A stretch of DNA of 64,000 nucleotides from contig JAEMBT020000009.1 of assembly GCA_018873245.2 (NCBI GenBank), forward strand, positions 10,679,112 through 10,743,111, read 5' to 3'. The notes beneath the pieces were generated by a model. It had not been told where the DNA came from, did not search any database, and was given only the letters and a program-made list of their open reading frames with translations. Below are positions 49,277 to 62,125 of this stretch, in pieces (positions within the stretch are counted from its first letter, which is position 1; each line of letters opens with the position of its first letter). The position numbers and the translations under genes were made by a program. This DNA comes from Archegozetes longisetosus. Its lineage: Eukaryota > Arthropoda > Arachnida > Sarcoptiformes > Trhypochthoniidae.

Positions 49277-52200
49277 TTAAACGTTGCAGTCAGTCCTCTT
49301 TCCATCATTCCATTCGCATCGATTTGTTTTAGGGTCCCAAATAGTGTCTTTAGGACACACTTGTTCAGTAGGTTTTCCATGAACGCACCAGTAATACCTT
49401 CTACAATCTGAGTGAGCTACAAATTGTGTACTAGATTGCTCACATTTTTCGTTGATCATATTAGGCGGAGGTTCAGAACTATTTGCTTGTGATTGAGTAG
49501 AAGAGCCGCCTTTTGCTTGTGATGGGTCTGTCGTTCCTTTAGTTAGTATCGAAGACATTTGTGAGCTTGATTCGGGGGTAGAAGTGGTAGTGGTGATGGT
49601 AGTACTAAAAGTAGGTTGCGGTCTCCACCAGGTCGGACCTGGTTTGGTAGTTGTGGTCAACTTTGAAGGATCAGGTACAGTAACCATATAACCCTTGAGT
49701 TTATCGTTCATTACTTGAAGTAATGCATTCTTTTTCCCACCACAAACTTCATTGAAGTCATCCAAATCTATCGCCCAAACCATACCTCCACCAAGCTCCT
49801 TATCTTTTATGAAATCCATTTTGATGCCAATACTATTCTCATCTTCATATCCAACCCATTGGTTCTCCCAATAAGCGTAGGGACATTTACCGATATCATC
49901 AAACTTTTTGGTCCAGTTTCCAGAGTTAATTTCAGTGCATATCTAATAATTTAAGAGATGAAACACATTTAAATCTAACGCAAACAATTATATGATCGTA
50001 ATTGAAACTATCTAACTTAGAACGCATCATGTTATGTATTTTGATAAGCAGCTGATGTCTTATGCATTAGATTATAGCCAATACTGGAATAGGATATAAA
50101 CCAGTGATTCTGAACATATGCCAGTAATTGTTTAAACTCTATAAAAATCTGATGAAAGCTAAAGATGAAGTGTTGAGCACAGACTGACCTCATAATAAGC
50201 CAAAAATCCAGAAGCATTTGTGTAAATTCCTGGTTCTCCTGCTCCATCATTTTTTTCCCATTTTTTGATGGAAGCTCTCAGACCATTACTATCTTTGCTT
50301 CCGAGTGTATAAGTTCTGCCATAAAATGGCACGCCAACTATCAATTTATGTTTAGGTGCTCCCATTTCATGCCATAAGTTTACGCCGTCATTCTTATGAT
50401 TAATAAATTGATATATTGGTTAAGTGTACAGATCTTAAATCAACTTAACTCAAATCTATTTAAAAAAATCTAAAAACTTACCACATTCAGCTTTTCATAG
50501 CCCCATTCATCGAAAGGCCGTTTGTAAAGAGGACTGTGAACGTCTGCAAATCCACCCCAATTGCCTCTCAAATCATAAGTCATCAAGTGGATGTGGTCTA
50601 ATGATCTGATGAATCAAACAATTCAGTATTATTTTCAGTGAATTGAATATACGAAAACTAAGTAGAGCTAAATATTTATAATCAAAATCACTTACTGTCC
50701 TAACTCATAGACTTCATAGCCTTCTTGTAAACGAAATTTGGCTACAGGTACGGCAGCCGTTAATAAGAGACCACTATTTTGCTCATCAAAAGCTGCTCTC
50801 AATTCCTTTTAATGAAATAAAATCAATTATTCATAAACTATATTAATTATCAGAGCCTGTTCTTTATTGGACACGAGACCTCTTGAATTAAAAGTTATGT
50901 CGGAACATTTCACTAAAACAACGAACAACATTCAGACAAAAGTTCGGAAGTGAATTTATAGCCTAATTAAAACATTTCATGAGCTGAGAATCTACTGGCA
51001 TAGTAAAACTTATCTAACTTGAACATGTAGTTAAGTAGTTTTTAAAAATAAATAACAATTAGACCGAGTGTTTCTATGGTATTTATATATTGATTTTAAA
51101 AACCCTTAATTATATTTCAAAGCTAGATAGCTCTTACTGTATTGAATATTTGGTCAATGCACCCCTAATCTTCCTGAAAATGACATATTTAAGTATATAA
51201 AGATCAAGCAAGCGATAAAAAACTGGAGTTTTCACGAGTACATTTTCAAGCCAAAAAATTTTGTTGAATTGTATTCTTCGAAAGAGTTTTGGAACTTCAT
51301 GTTATTCTCAAAATAACTGTATTAAAAGATTACACTTCTAACAAAAAGATTAAAAGTTCTTAAGTAATTTTGGATCAAGTCCAGAAAAATCGGAATTTTC
51401 GAAACGTGTTAGCTCACTTTTTGTTATTTCATAGTCTAGTTTCCGAACATTTAGACAAATAGACAAAAGTCGTATTTCCCATAAAGTCAGGTCTCTGATA
51501 GTTATGTAATGCAGAAACTATTTACAACAAAATTAATCAGAAATATGTTTGCATACCTTAACGAGCTTAAGAAAGTTTTCTTTATCTGAATATTTGCCTT
51601 GCCTATCACTAGCTCCAGGATATTCCCAATCCAGATCAAATCCATCAAATTTATATTTATTCATCCATTCAACTACATTTTCGACAAACTTTCGTCTTCT
51701 TTGTGTATCACTAACCATTTCAGAGTATTGTTGTCCGCCTAGTTTATTAGTCAACTTAATTTGGGGTTTACTCAACTTCAAATAGAACTTACCCTCAGCC
51801 CAGCCTCCGACAGCTAATAATATTTTTAGATTCGGAAACTTATCGCGCAGACCAACAAACCGTTCGTATCCCTCTGAAATAATTTTGATATTTTATAGTA
51901 CAATCATTTTTTTCTAAGTAAACTCACATTTTGACAACAAATTTCTTATAAATTCATAAGAGAAATATTGATAAGCAATGCACTACTATCAAGCAATCAA
52001 CTGATAAGTTGGAAATTTATCGTCAAAATTAAAGTTTGCTTTTAGGATGACTTTATGTCTGAAAAGTTTTCATAATTTCTATGGTTTATAAGAATGAAAC
52101 TCACTTTCTTCTAAGTCATAACTGGGATCTATACTTTTTAATTGATAAGTTTTATTATCCAAACCCACAAATGAATATATGACATGAGTGCATAAGTTTC

Positions 52201-52372
52201 CGGGAATATCTTTTATATCATAAGACATCGGCTTATTCCGATATACAGCCCATGCACTAAAATAACAAACAATTTTTGCTGGCGTTGACGTATCTTCACA
52301 TTTAACTGAATAAAATTTCAGATTTATTAAAATAGTTATAAGTGTAAAAAAATAGGTAAACTTTCCCAACAT
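49277..52372 (-). CDS. secreted GH18 chitinase with CBM14 tail
   Basis: Seven exons, all in phase: 52372-52105, 51873-51793, 51738-51557, 50805-50696, 50605-50482, 50392-50189 and 49942-49277; 544 residues. Signal peptide ~1-25. GH18 barrel: [26 protein letters not shown], catalytic [12 protein letters not shown] (the Glu is the proton donor), [26 protein letters not shown] and [13 protein letters not shown]. After the barrel comes a Thr/Ser/Pro linker of ~75 residues and a six-cysteine CBM14 (peritrophin-A) chitin-binding domain ([20 protein letters not shown] ... CPKDTIW ... CEW ... DC). It cleaves beta-1,4 chitin in cuticle or gut lining, as in moulting or digestive chitinases. The fourth intron counted from the 3' side (50806-51556) is the longest and holds a MITE. 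Which arthropod chitinase group it belongs to was not determined. Confidence 0.93.
50999..51140. repeat. pogo-like MITE family 3, copy in a chitinase intron
   Basis: Blocks TAGTAAAACTTATCTAACTTG, TAGTTAAGTAG, TCTATGGTATTTATA and TTTTAAAAACCCTTAATT, ending GCTCTTACTGTA; same order as in the copies at 28266 and 32266. Confidence 0.5.
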
Positions 52373-54899
52373 TTTTGGAGTGTATTTCTGTCTATTGATG
52401 TGTGAATCAATATTAAAAGAGCCAAATGTTTAAACAAACTTTTATACTAATCACTATTCAAATAACTGATATTTAAAACTGGGAAAACAAGTTCAAACAC
52501 TTTATTGGCAATTTATTCACGTTTATCCTCAGTGAAAGTCAAAGTCAAATCTTTCAAATCTTAAGTAAAGTTCAAGAATTTGTAGCTTTAAGTAGTTTAG
52601 AAACATTGAAATGATTGAGTTTTTAATATTATCGTATAACCGAAAGTTGTAATGACCTCTTGAATTATCTAAAACAAGTGCAACGATCGAGTTTTACAAG
52701 TACAACAAACTTAGACAAACCTTTTTATGGTTAAATTTGAACCTAAAGTTGTTATTCCGAGTCGGATCCTCTGTCATAAACTTTTAAGAACCTTAAGTTT
52801 TTTAAGCATTCAAATTACTTTCAGCACAGCTAGACATGGAAAATTTTGTATTTTATTATTCAAATAAAATTCAAATTCTGCATAGAATTCAATGAATTAG
52901 ACTTTTCTACCAGTGTTTCTGTGGAGTTAAATAAGTATATGAATACTTGATGTAACGCTGGTATATAATTATTCATTTATTGAGTCTAATAGTATTACGA
53001 GTCAATTATTTCTCATCACCTTTTAAGTTTACACCTTTTCTCAATTCTCTTAAATTGCACTAATATTTAGTTGTGATGGATCTCTTACTAAAAGTAGTCC
53101 ATCCGAATTAATGGATGCGTTCACTGTTATTAGTCTGGCAATCAGATATAGTATTTGAATGAGAACTCACATTACTATTTCGATCTATCAGAGCCTAATT
53201 CTTTATTTTTTGCTTCAATATAGACCACAGAATCGGATAGAATATCACCCTGCAAATGCGCGATCATTGTTCAAATCAAGCATTGGTTTAGTGATTGTCT
53301 GCTTTTTGCTTTAAATTAATTTCTTAGACTGAGAACCGCAATCACAGCATTTTAGAGCTTAGTGTCGGTTTACCAAAGCTAGACTTCTGAGGTAATTGAA
53401 CCCAGTTAAATGATTATTACATGTTAGCTATAGTTACCAAATCTGATTAAATTTGAAGTTTAATGTCTTTTTATCAATATTTTGCAGAAAATTTTTGACG
53501 ACTTTCACAATTTTGTATGCCAAATTTTCGCATAACTTTGCCAAAATGAAAAATAATTAGCAACTCTATTGATAAGTAGCTAATACAGTAAGAACTGATC
53601 GAATGGCTGAACTACAACTAGAAGCAAATGTCAACTACTATTTGGGGATTAAAAGATAAACGAATAAAGGGCATATTTGAATAGTATTAAAAATCATTTG
53701 AAATAAAGTTCTCAATGTATTAATGTATGAACAGTTTTTAAAAGTAAAACTGTATATAAATATCATTTCAAAAAACAATAAAAATTCATTAGGTTCAAAA
53801 TTTCTCTTACTCGCTCTAATTTCTTCTCGTTTTCAATTTCTTTTAGTATTAATAATTTTAAAATGTAGTTTAAAGACTTGTCAAGAGTTACACTTCCAGA
53901 ACAATATTTCTTCAATAATATTAAAATTTGTCAACTGCTAGCAAAATCAGTATAACTTACAATGAAAATTAGAGGGTTATCAAATTAAAAAAAAATTTCA
54001 AAAAATTCTTATAGAAGCTCTATAGATAGTTATGAAAAATAACATAATAATTAATTGCTCAATATGTTTACGTTGACTCCATATTGGGGTACGTGAATCT
54101 TACTGTATTCTTTTATCATAAGGTAGTAGAAAAAGTCTTTCGATGCCTAAATTTCATTAAATTTCTTAAATAACTTTATTAATATATTGGATGATATGAA
54201 ATCAATATGAATTTATAGTTTTACTATAAAAAGCAATTAACAAGATATTGTGCAGAAAGTAATTGGGGTTTATCTTATATATGCAAATAATTCCTGATAT
54301 TAAGTCATTAAAACATTTTTAAAATTTGAATATAAATTTTCCTCAACTAAACATTAAAACTAGCTAGTTTGAATTGAATTTTTATAATTTTTTGTTTTTA
54401 AACTATATAAATTAATTAAATTAATATTGATTTGAATAGGATTTTCAAAAACTAAGTTTAATAAAGGGTTAAATAATTTTAATCATAAATAATGATGAAC
54501 TTCTAGATACCATTATGGTTTCTTAAGATGTATGAAAATCGCTATCATTTTCATCAAAGAAATGTCTAACATTTTCTAGACGTTTTATTTTCGAAGATTG
54601 ATGGAATAGTATATTAACTTCCAAAGAATGCTGAAATACGCCAAAATAATTTATTATACTAATACTCGAAGTGATCTTTGTTTAATCTTTAATATATTTT
54701 TAGATCATATGAAGGAAAGAAAATAAAAAATAGCTACATTTTTTATATGATAAACTAAGTTATAACATGAAAAATGGTCAAATATACTTGATTTGTTAAG
54801 TTCTCTTAAAGTAACAATATCAATGTGACTGCATTACACCGTCCAGGAACTTCCGCTCAATGCTGTGATATAATTGCGACTCGTATTAAATGTAAAAAT
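52373..54899. other. intergenic, no gene seen
   Basis: The lowest part is the chitinase promoter region. The remaining 2.4 kb is AT-rich with short frames only. At 54820-54880 a plus-strand stretch (LHRPGTSAQCC) may be the first, decayed part of the NB-ARC-type relic. Confidence 0.35.
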
Positions 54900-55700
54900 T
54901 ATACGGCTCATTTATATAACGAACAACAAGCAACAACCAAAGATAGATCCATTTGATTTGAAGCAAGGAAACCAGTGAAAAACTTCACTGGAAGAAATGA
55001 GAGATTGGAAGTTTTACACAGTAAATTACAAAATAAAAACGGATGAGTAGCAGTATCGCAAATCGCCGTTATCAGTGGCTTAGGAGACATAGAAAAAAGT
55101 GAATTAGCTAGAAAGTACTCTTACGACTACAAGGAATATTATGGCGAAAATTTCATATGGATTAATGCTGAAACACATGAAAGTGTCGAAAATTCATTTC
55201 ATCGACTAGCTGTTGAAGTATTAAGAATTCCTATCACAGATATAAAAGGCGAAAAGGAATAGGAAAAGAACATCAAATCTATTGTGCGTGGTGTACATAA
55301 ATACTTTCAAAGTGAAAATAGTTTGTTTTTGATAACGCCGAGGAGTTTAAAAGTATAAATGAAATTTTACCGTCTTATTTTTAATGATATCCTGATAAAA
55401 AAATGCCTCATGTTTTGATAACTTCCCGTAATCGAGACTGGAAAGTAAGAGAGGAGGGAGTGATAAAAGTAGTAAAATTAGATGTATTCTCTCCATAGGA
55501 AGCTACACAACTTATAAGTAAAGCTTTGGAAGATATGAAGGGTGATTTGCAGGAAAGTGAAATAAAGCAATTAGCAGAAAGATTGCAACACTTTCCTTAG
55601 CTTTGAGGCAAGCAACATCATAAATCAATGAAAAATATACAAGATCGGAGCTTCATGAAATCAAAGAATTTAAAATCAATGACTACCTCGAAGAATAACG
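54900..55700 (+). pseudogene. NB-ARC type ATPase domain relic
   Basis: The plus strand encodes, with at least three stops and several frameshifts, the pattern of an NB-ARC (AP-ATPase) domain: KPVKNFTGRNERLEVLHSKL, then VAVSQIAVISGLGDIEKSELARKYSYD, IWINAETHESVENSFHRLAVEVL, then a broken Walker B area and RLQHFP. The phosphate loop, normally GLGGIGKS, is here GLGDIEKS, losing two key glycines. Such domains occur in arthropods in proteins with ankyrin or TPR repeats. Dead copy. The next frame at 55851 may be the following ankyrin part. Confidence 0.65.
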
Positions 55701-55850
55701 TGTGAATATTAATTAATAAGACTGAATAAACTATTGAATAACCCCGCTGTTTGTGGGTCAATTTAGTTGAACTATGAGTCAAATTGTAGCTTAGATTCTA
55801 TTAATTGTCTAGCATATTTTTATTTTTTGAGATTGTCTTTCAAATAAAAT

Positions 55851-55950
55851 ATGGATCAATTAAATAAAGATTTGAGACGAGGAATGATTGGCGCTTTTTA
55901 TAATGCAAATAAAGAAAAGGTAGATTATTTACTGTTAATTACTTTAAATA
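55851..55950 (+). pseudogene. start of an ankyrin-type protein, cut off
   Basis: A short frame from an ATG at 55851 reads LRRGMIGAFYNANKEKVDYLL, which resembles the first helix pair of an ankyrin repeat. It ends in a stop next to the Tc1/mariner relic, which may have cut it. Confidence 0.3.
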
Positions 55951-55951
55951 A

Positions 55952-56860
55952 ATGAATATCGGTAAAAGTATCACATATCTGATTATTCAAAGAGTGGAGA
56001 ATAATTTTTCACTAAAAAGGGCTAAAGGTCAAGGACGAAAAGCGGTAAAAATGACTAAAGTCAAAATGGAAAAGTTTGTTGAGTTCGTTGACGGCCGTAT
56101 TGGTGTTACACAGAGAAAAGTGGCAAGAAAGTTCAAAATAAACCAATCATATGCCGCAAAATTTATCAAATTTTCCCGAATGAAGCTAAGGAAGCTTAAA
56201 ACTAGACCTAAAGTCACAGAGATGCAGAAAATTTTGCAGAAAACCAAGTTGAATAAAATAAGACGCATTATCGCCTTCAACAAAAGTGCAAATCGTAATC
56301 GACGACGAGTCATATTTCCCAATCATAGACAAAAAATACTCGAGAAATGATAGTTTCTATTCTTTTGATGTCGAAAATATTGAATCAAATGTAAGATATA
56401 AAGATGTGAACAAATTCCCAACAAAATTATTGGTATGAATTGTCTTCCAATCGAGAGGTTTTGCGAAACCTTTTTTTATGCTATCTCAGGGCACAATTGA
56501 TGCTAAAGCTTATGCCAAGTATTGTATAATTGAACGTTTGGTGCGCGAAAAACATTCGGACAATATTTGTTTGTCTTGGTCCGAAGTCATTATGCAAATG
56601 AAACTCAAAATATTCAATGAACACAATGTGAAGTTTGTTCCCAAAGATATGAATCCACCAAACGTTTCCCAATTGAGACCAATTGAAGAATTATGGGCAT
56701 AAATCAAACGGAAGGTGTATGAAACGACTGGTCAACTGAATCAATTCCAAAGCTTAAACTTAGGATCAAGAGAAAGCTCAAGGAATTCAGTCCATCGATT
56801 TGCCAAAGGTATATGAGAGACAACTTGACAAGAATCAGAACTGCTGCCGATAAGTTGTAA
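55952..56860 (+). pseudogene. Tc1/mariner-type transposase relic
   Basis: First 100 codons: helix-turn-helix DNA-binding region (GVTQRKVARKFKINQSYAAKF) and KTRPKVTEMQK, as in IS630/Tc1/mariner transposases. A frameshift near 56290 leads to IDDESYFP, the first catalytic aspartate region, then GFAKPFFM, and after more shifts PPNVSQLRPIEELWA, the third catalytic position. The second aspartate region is garbled (SEVIMQMKLK). Stops break the frame at several places. Terminal repeats were not found. Inactive. Confidence 0.75.
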
Positions 56861-58969
56861 GAATTTACTCTTTTGCATTGTCTATCTCTTACTGACTTAG
56901 TTTACTATAAGTCGATTATTCCATTAAAGTTGATTATCGATTGAAGAATAAGAGCAAAGGTGTTTGATCTTAACTGCCGTTCAGGTATTTTTTGTTCTAT
57001 TTTTCATTTCTGTGCCTCAATGAAAGAAAAGTCCATTCAATTCATACTATGATTAAAATAAAAATTTTAGTTTTTTATTATTGCAAAAATATTATATCTT
57101 TTTATATCGCAAAACATTGATTGCAATCGAAACTTCATTAAAATAAGAAAAGTTCTGATAAGATATATGTTTTATTACTCTATTCAAAAAGAAATAACTT
57201 TTGTACAGAACTTTCCACAATTTATTTAATATTCAATTGACTACTCATTTAGGAAGAGATAAACTAAAAGTATTGTGGTTTAGAATAATATTTAATATAA
57301 TCCGGAATTGAATTTTAAAGTCTGGAATTAATGAAAACTCGATATAATAGTCCATTAGTTACAAAGTATCGGAGAATTTTAACAGGATTAAATTTGAATG
57401 AACAGGTCTATTGCGTATTGTGTGTATATTCCCAATATCAACAATATTTAGAAGGGAGGGGTGGCCCAGAAGGCGATCAGGTATGTAAACGAGTAATAAT
57501 CCTCACAATTAAATTAAATATTATATTAATAATATATTTATTTAAATTACTGTTTGCTTAAGCGTCGACGCAACGATCACGATTTTGTAATATTGGCCCC
57601 GAATTTCTTATATAAACCAACAGATATTGAGAGAAATATCTTTGTTAACCTAAATTAGTTTCAGTGAATTGAGTTTAGTTAGATTAGGTTAGAGAAGGAC
57701 AAACTACAGCACAACTACAGCGCAGTAGAATATTGTTGTGATAATCGCAAAATTGCCTCAAATCCAAGTTTACATCAATCATAGTCTGAACTTTAACTTA
57801 AAATTGATCATCACTTGTCTAATGTAATATCGAAAATGTGAACTTCAAATTTGTATCAAGTTTTAATATATGATTATTTTTTAAAAAGCAAATTGTAGTC
57901 AAATAATGAAAGAATTGCGTATCATTTGTATAAGTTATGTAAATAAAAATCATTTTAAACCTTAGTTTAATAGAATTTGATGTCCTAAATATAAATCAAA
58001 TAAGACGTTAAAAGATGAAACTGCGATAACAAAATAGATATAAATATTATAATTAAATGAAGTGATCGCTCAATTTTTCTTAAAAGTATTCCTTAAAATT
58101 TGAAGACTAAGTACAAATTTGCAAAACTTTAAAAAGCTTAAATTTCAGGTATATGTTTCAATTGAGTGATGATTTAAATGTTGCTCAATAATTGTTTAGT
58201 TGGCTAATCAGTTTCTATTGCAAACATCATTACAACTAAATGCAATCGATTCAAACAAGTTTTATTGATTTACTTACATTTCGAATACATTTTAGTGTTA
58301 TCTGACTGCAAAACTATCTCAAACTTAATACTTGTAATTGATTTGATTGCATCTTTCAAAGGGCTGCATTCAAATTAAGACATATGAAAGAACGACATCG
58401 CTAAGCAGTTAATAAATCATTTTCTAACTTTAAATTTTTTTCTGTTCAATAAGTGTAAAGTGGTCCATATTTGGTATTTGAGTTTCCAATTCATCTCTTA
58501 TAATCTCTAAGTGATCTAAATCTCTATTCAAAAAAGTAGTACTCATTGAGTTTTTGAATAGGTCTTGTGAAATAGACACAAATTATTGTACAGATAAAGT
58601 TTCATCACTTTCCAAGTAATGAATTTGAGACTTTTATTCATTGGTGTTCTGCATTGTTTACATGAATGGGTCTCATATATTATACATGAAACCAAATGTG
58701 ATCCGAGTAGTTGCGACATCGTTTTGGTCAGTCAACAATTTTCTTAGAGATATATTTGTTTTGAACCGTTTGTTTAGTTTATTTGCAAACGTTTTGTCAC
58801 AGATATAAGAAGACAACCAGATTTTCGTATACCATCTCTACAGCTTTGGTACAAACGCAAGTCAGTCATTGTTGGATAGCGGAAAAAGTGAAAAATATTG
58901 CATTCAACACTCAAAACTGTTTTACCTGATATATGAACACAAAGTTTATTACTATAAATGAACTCAATT
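56861..58969. other. intergenic, one weak exon-like frame
   Basis: At 57331-57480 a plus-strand frame from an ATG runs to GPEGDQ and then a GTATGTAA that could be a donor. No family is recognised and no partner exon found, so I do not call a gene. Otherwise AT-rich without features. Confidence 0.3.
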
Positions 58970-59404
58970 ATCTCGGAAACCACATGTCAAATTTGAATGA
59001 TATTTCTAACTTTTTAAACAAATATAATCTTCTTTCAAAACCACATTTAATTATTTTTATGAACTGTCGAGTAAAAAATTTGTCGTAAACGAAGTAAAAA
59101 CTATGATTCGGTAAAGCTATTCGGCGAGAATTTCCTATGGAGGACTGGGGTTCAAGAAAATTTTATTTTTATAAACTATAATACAAATTCCTTTTAGATA
59201 TGAATAAAAACTTGCAGTTACTACTCACTCTTCCATAGGAAATTTTCGCCGAATAGCTTTACCGAACCATAGTTTTTACTTCGTTTACGACAAATTTTTT
59301 ACTCGACAGTTCATAAAAATAACTAAATGTGGTTTTGAAAGTAGATTATATTTGTTTAAAAAGTTAGAAATATCATTCAAATTTGACATGTGGTTTCCGA
59401 GATA
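58970..59404. repeat. large palindrome, 171-base arms, 92-base spacer
   Basis: 58970-59140 and 59233-59404 are nearly perfect inverted copies, for example GTAAAGCTATTCGGCGA (59111) and TCGCCGAATAGCTTTAC (59248). On the outward-in strand each arm encodes the same peptide end (YLGNHMSNLNDISNFLNKY ... MNCRVKNLS, then a stop), so two gene 3' ends meet tail to tail. On the right side the coding frame extends beyond the arm to 59470. Protein family not identified; the pattern is faintly leucine-rich-repeat-like. Confidence 0.85.
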
Positions 59405-60170
59405 TTTAGCTTCGAAAATTAGTCTCATTATTTCTTTCTGGCCTACTGGGGTTAAAACGGCAATGCACATAGCAATATATGATTAGTCATTAGACAGGTC
59501 ATGTTAAAGGGTACAATTAATTCATATAAAGTTTTTATCTATACTTGATTATTTTCGAAATATTTTGAAAAAACCGAAAAATCAATTTTCAAAATCAGGA
59601 TTTAATGACTTTCACTGTACATTCAAAACATTACGATTTAATTTCTGTTTAAATACTATATTTAATGACTAAATGTAATTATATTTGTATTATTGAGAAG
59701 TTGTAACACACTCGAAGTTTAGAGCTTGAGACAAAGTAAACAATGTGATCAAATGTGTTTTAGGATGACTTCACTTTATTGGAATCGCATCATATTCTCA
59801 TGATTTATTACTTATAAATTGCGATTAAACCTTGTTTTTTGTGTCACTCCTGTCTTACTTAACATACCCATTTACATTGTATTGCCTTCACTTATGCTTT
59901 GAGTTTCTATGGTATTGTTTACTCGAATTTCGTGCGGCGGATTCAAAATTTTGCATCACTACTCGATTATATATTCGATTATAGAGTTACGATTCGGGTT
60001 TAGCATAAAGGTTAACTCAAGTACCAATCACTATGTCGGGAGTTCGCTATAAAACCAACGCAAAATCAGATTCTTAATCATTTACATTATTAATCGTGGC
60101 TTTATATCAAAATGATCGAAGCGAAATTTTGAAATTTTTCTTTAGAAATGACAATATATAAGAAAGTAGT
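59405..60170. other. intergenic, part of a minus-strand frame
   Basis: 59405-59470 continues the minus-strand frame of the palindrome's right arm. No other feature. Confidence 0.35.
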
Positions 60171-60836
60171 TCAGAACCTCTTTAAATGCATTGATTTCAA
60201 CATTGCAGAAATTTCTTTTGAATAGGAACGTAATATTTCTGGAATTTTACCACCACTACCACACATAATAGCTTTAAATATATTTGAATATACTTCTGCA
60301 AGATCAATCAGTTGTTCTGCTGGTATGTTGCTGATAGAATTTAATAGTTTTTCAAACTCTTCTGTAATACTTAGTGCATATGCTTGTACTTCTGATAAGG
60401 ACACAGGTTCGGCCAAAATATACCTTTGATTTGTGAATTTTCTAATAAATACATCTAGTAGTAATATTGTACCGTTGATATGAATTTGTGGAAGATCTGA
60501 TGAGTATTCATATACATTTCGTTGCATAGAAGTTACAGCGGGAATATGTTGACTAAACAATCCACTTATTGCCCAAACAAGCAAATCATTTATGAAGGAA
60601 GGTGTCTTTGATGCACTACTGGCTACCACTCCAATATCACGACGGCTACGGATTGGTTTAGCAACTGCAATAGAAGAGTTGCTTTTTTCCTTTTGATGCT
60701 TTAAGAATTCTATTACATCTTTTCTGTTGTATTTTAGAGCGATATCCAGTGGTTTTTGGCCATCATATGTTTCAGCGTTGAAGCGCTCATCCGCATATAA
60801 ATCGCAAAAATGAGTTTTATTTTGAATTTTAATCAA
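60171..60836 (-). pseudogene. 5'-truncated ankyrin protein with latrotoxin-type C-terminal domain
   Basis: A 221-codon open frame without an ATG; an in-frame stop lies two codons upstream, so the N-terminus has been lost or the first exon was not found. Residues ~20-48 form one ankyrin repeat (YDGQKPLDIALKYNRKDVIEFL). After a short Arg-rich hinge comes a conserved-looking domain: SFINDLLVWAISGLF, INGTILLLDVFIRKFT, EVQAYALSITEEFEKLL, and a helical tail ending GGKIPEILRSYSKEIS. From memory this resembles the C-terminal domain shared by spider latrotoxin-family proteins and some endosymbiont proteins, also found next to ankyrin repeats. No pore-forming N-terminal region is present here, so no toxic activity is implied. 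The C-terminal frame is intact, so it could be the last exon of a gene. Confidence 0.5.
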
Positions 60837-61564
60837 TTGTTATCTGATGATTGGAATTTAGTTTGAGGTCAAATGCAACATCATTTAACACATTCATTGA
60901 ATTGCGATCGAATGTGTTCGTATCGATCCCAAATCAAAAAAGCAAACACAATCAGAACGTAAAGTACGATTAAACATAAGTTTTGATAATCAATTTCTAA
61001 CTTATTAGTTGATTGCAAAGCATTGCTTATCACAATACTTATTTTATAAACTTACAAAAAATGATTGTCAAAATTTGAGTTTACTTTTAAAAAGATATTA
61101 AGTTTAATACGACGTCAATTGTTTTTAATTTTATGATAATCATTACCTCGTTCTGTACTATCAAAATCAAAGCAGATTTTGTATCGGAATGTATGGATCC
61201 GATCCCAGAATCAAAATGAATCAGCTCTTCAATGACTCCACTGAACACATTTGTTTTGTTCCAGTCTTTTCGTTATATTACCCAAAGAAAAGTCTCGTAG
61301 AGCACAAACGCGAGCAAAATATGGCAAAATTGTGAGATGCATTCCGATAAAAATTGACATAGTTAGGGTGATGGCTTTACTGCAAATAACAAACTTAAAG
61401 TTTAGTGCAAAGCAGGAAAAACTTACTTTATTGCAATCAATCTAGTTATGAATAATAGTTCGTTCTAAAGTCTTTCCTGCTTAGCGCCAATCTTTAGAGT
61501 TTATCATTTGCAGTAAAATGCCTTTACTATAGAGATTTTTTAATGGAATACACGATACATACAC
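60837..61564. other. intergenic with a short hairpin
   Basis: 61369-61430 and 61465-61530 are imperfect inverted copies (GCTTTACTGCAAATA / TTTGCAGTAAAATGC), a hairpin with a ~35-base loop that overlaps a 64-codon frame. No gene. Confidence 0.4.
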
Positions 61565-62125
61565 CCTTGGAAACAACTATCTTTGGTTGATTAAAGTCGA
61601 ATAACTTTTGACTGGATTATTCGATTTTCAAACTGATTTCAGTAAGTTGTAGCCAGATAATGGACATTTTTAAAATATGAAACTTTTTTGAAAAATCATT
61701 AGGATAACAGTGAAAAAGATAATGAAAGTGAAAACTTAAAAATAAGAATATGCGGAAAAACAAAACTTAGGTTATCTATTTTGGCTCAATTCTTGTACAT
61801 ATTGTAAATAACTAAATTTTCAAACATTATTCGTGCGTTCAATTTAATCCATAATAAATTTGATTTGAAATAAATTTCATCAAGTTCGTTTTAAGCAAAA
61901 ATTAAATAAGGAATTCAATAGTTTACATTAAAATCAAAGGTTAATTTTGATGCCCATTTGTTTTGCTATCATGGTGATTTTCCAAAAAAAAAATTATATT
62001 TTTATAGATTTCCATTATCTGGCTACAATTTACTGAAATCAGTTTGAAAATCGAATCGTCCAGTCAAAAGTTATTTGACTTTAATCGACTAAAGATAGAT
62101 GTTTCCAAGGGTGTATATAATGTCC
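61565..62125. repeat. MITE with CACCCTTGGAAACA ends
   Basis: Left arm from about 61561: TACACCCTTGGAAACAACTATC through AAGTTGTAGCCAGATAATGG; right arm (62012-62119) is its complement, ending TGTTTCCAAGGGTGTA. Arms are about 105 bases; TA flanks both ends, typical of Tc1/mariner-type elements. Interior non-coding. Confidence 0.8.

Noticed and set aside
49024..49380. 118-codon minus frame overlapping the chitinase C-terminus
   Set aside because: Its first part is the chitinase CBM14 exon in another frame; the rest is AT-rich with no motif.
57331..57561. 76-codon plus frame with a possible donor at its end
   Set aside because: No recognised family and no partner exons; kept only as a remark.
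61251..61445. 64-codon plus frame
   Set aside because: Overlaps one arm of a short hairpin; looks like repeat-derived sequence.
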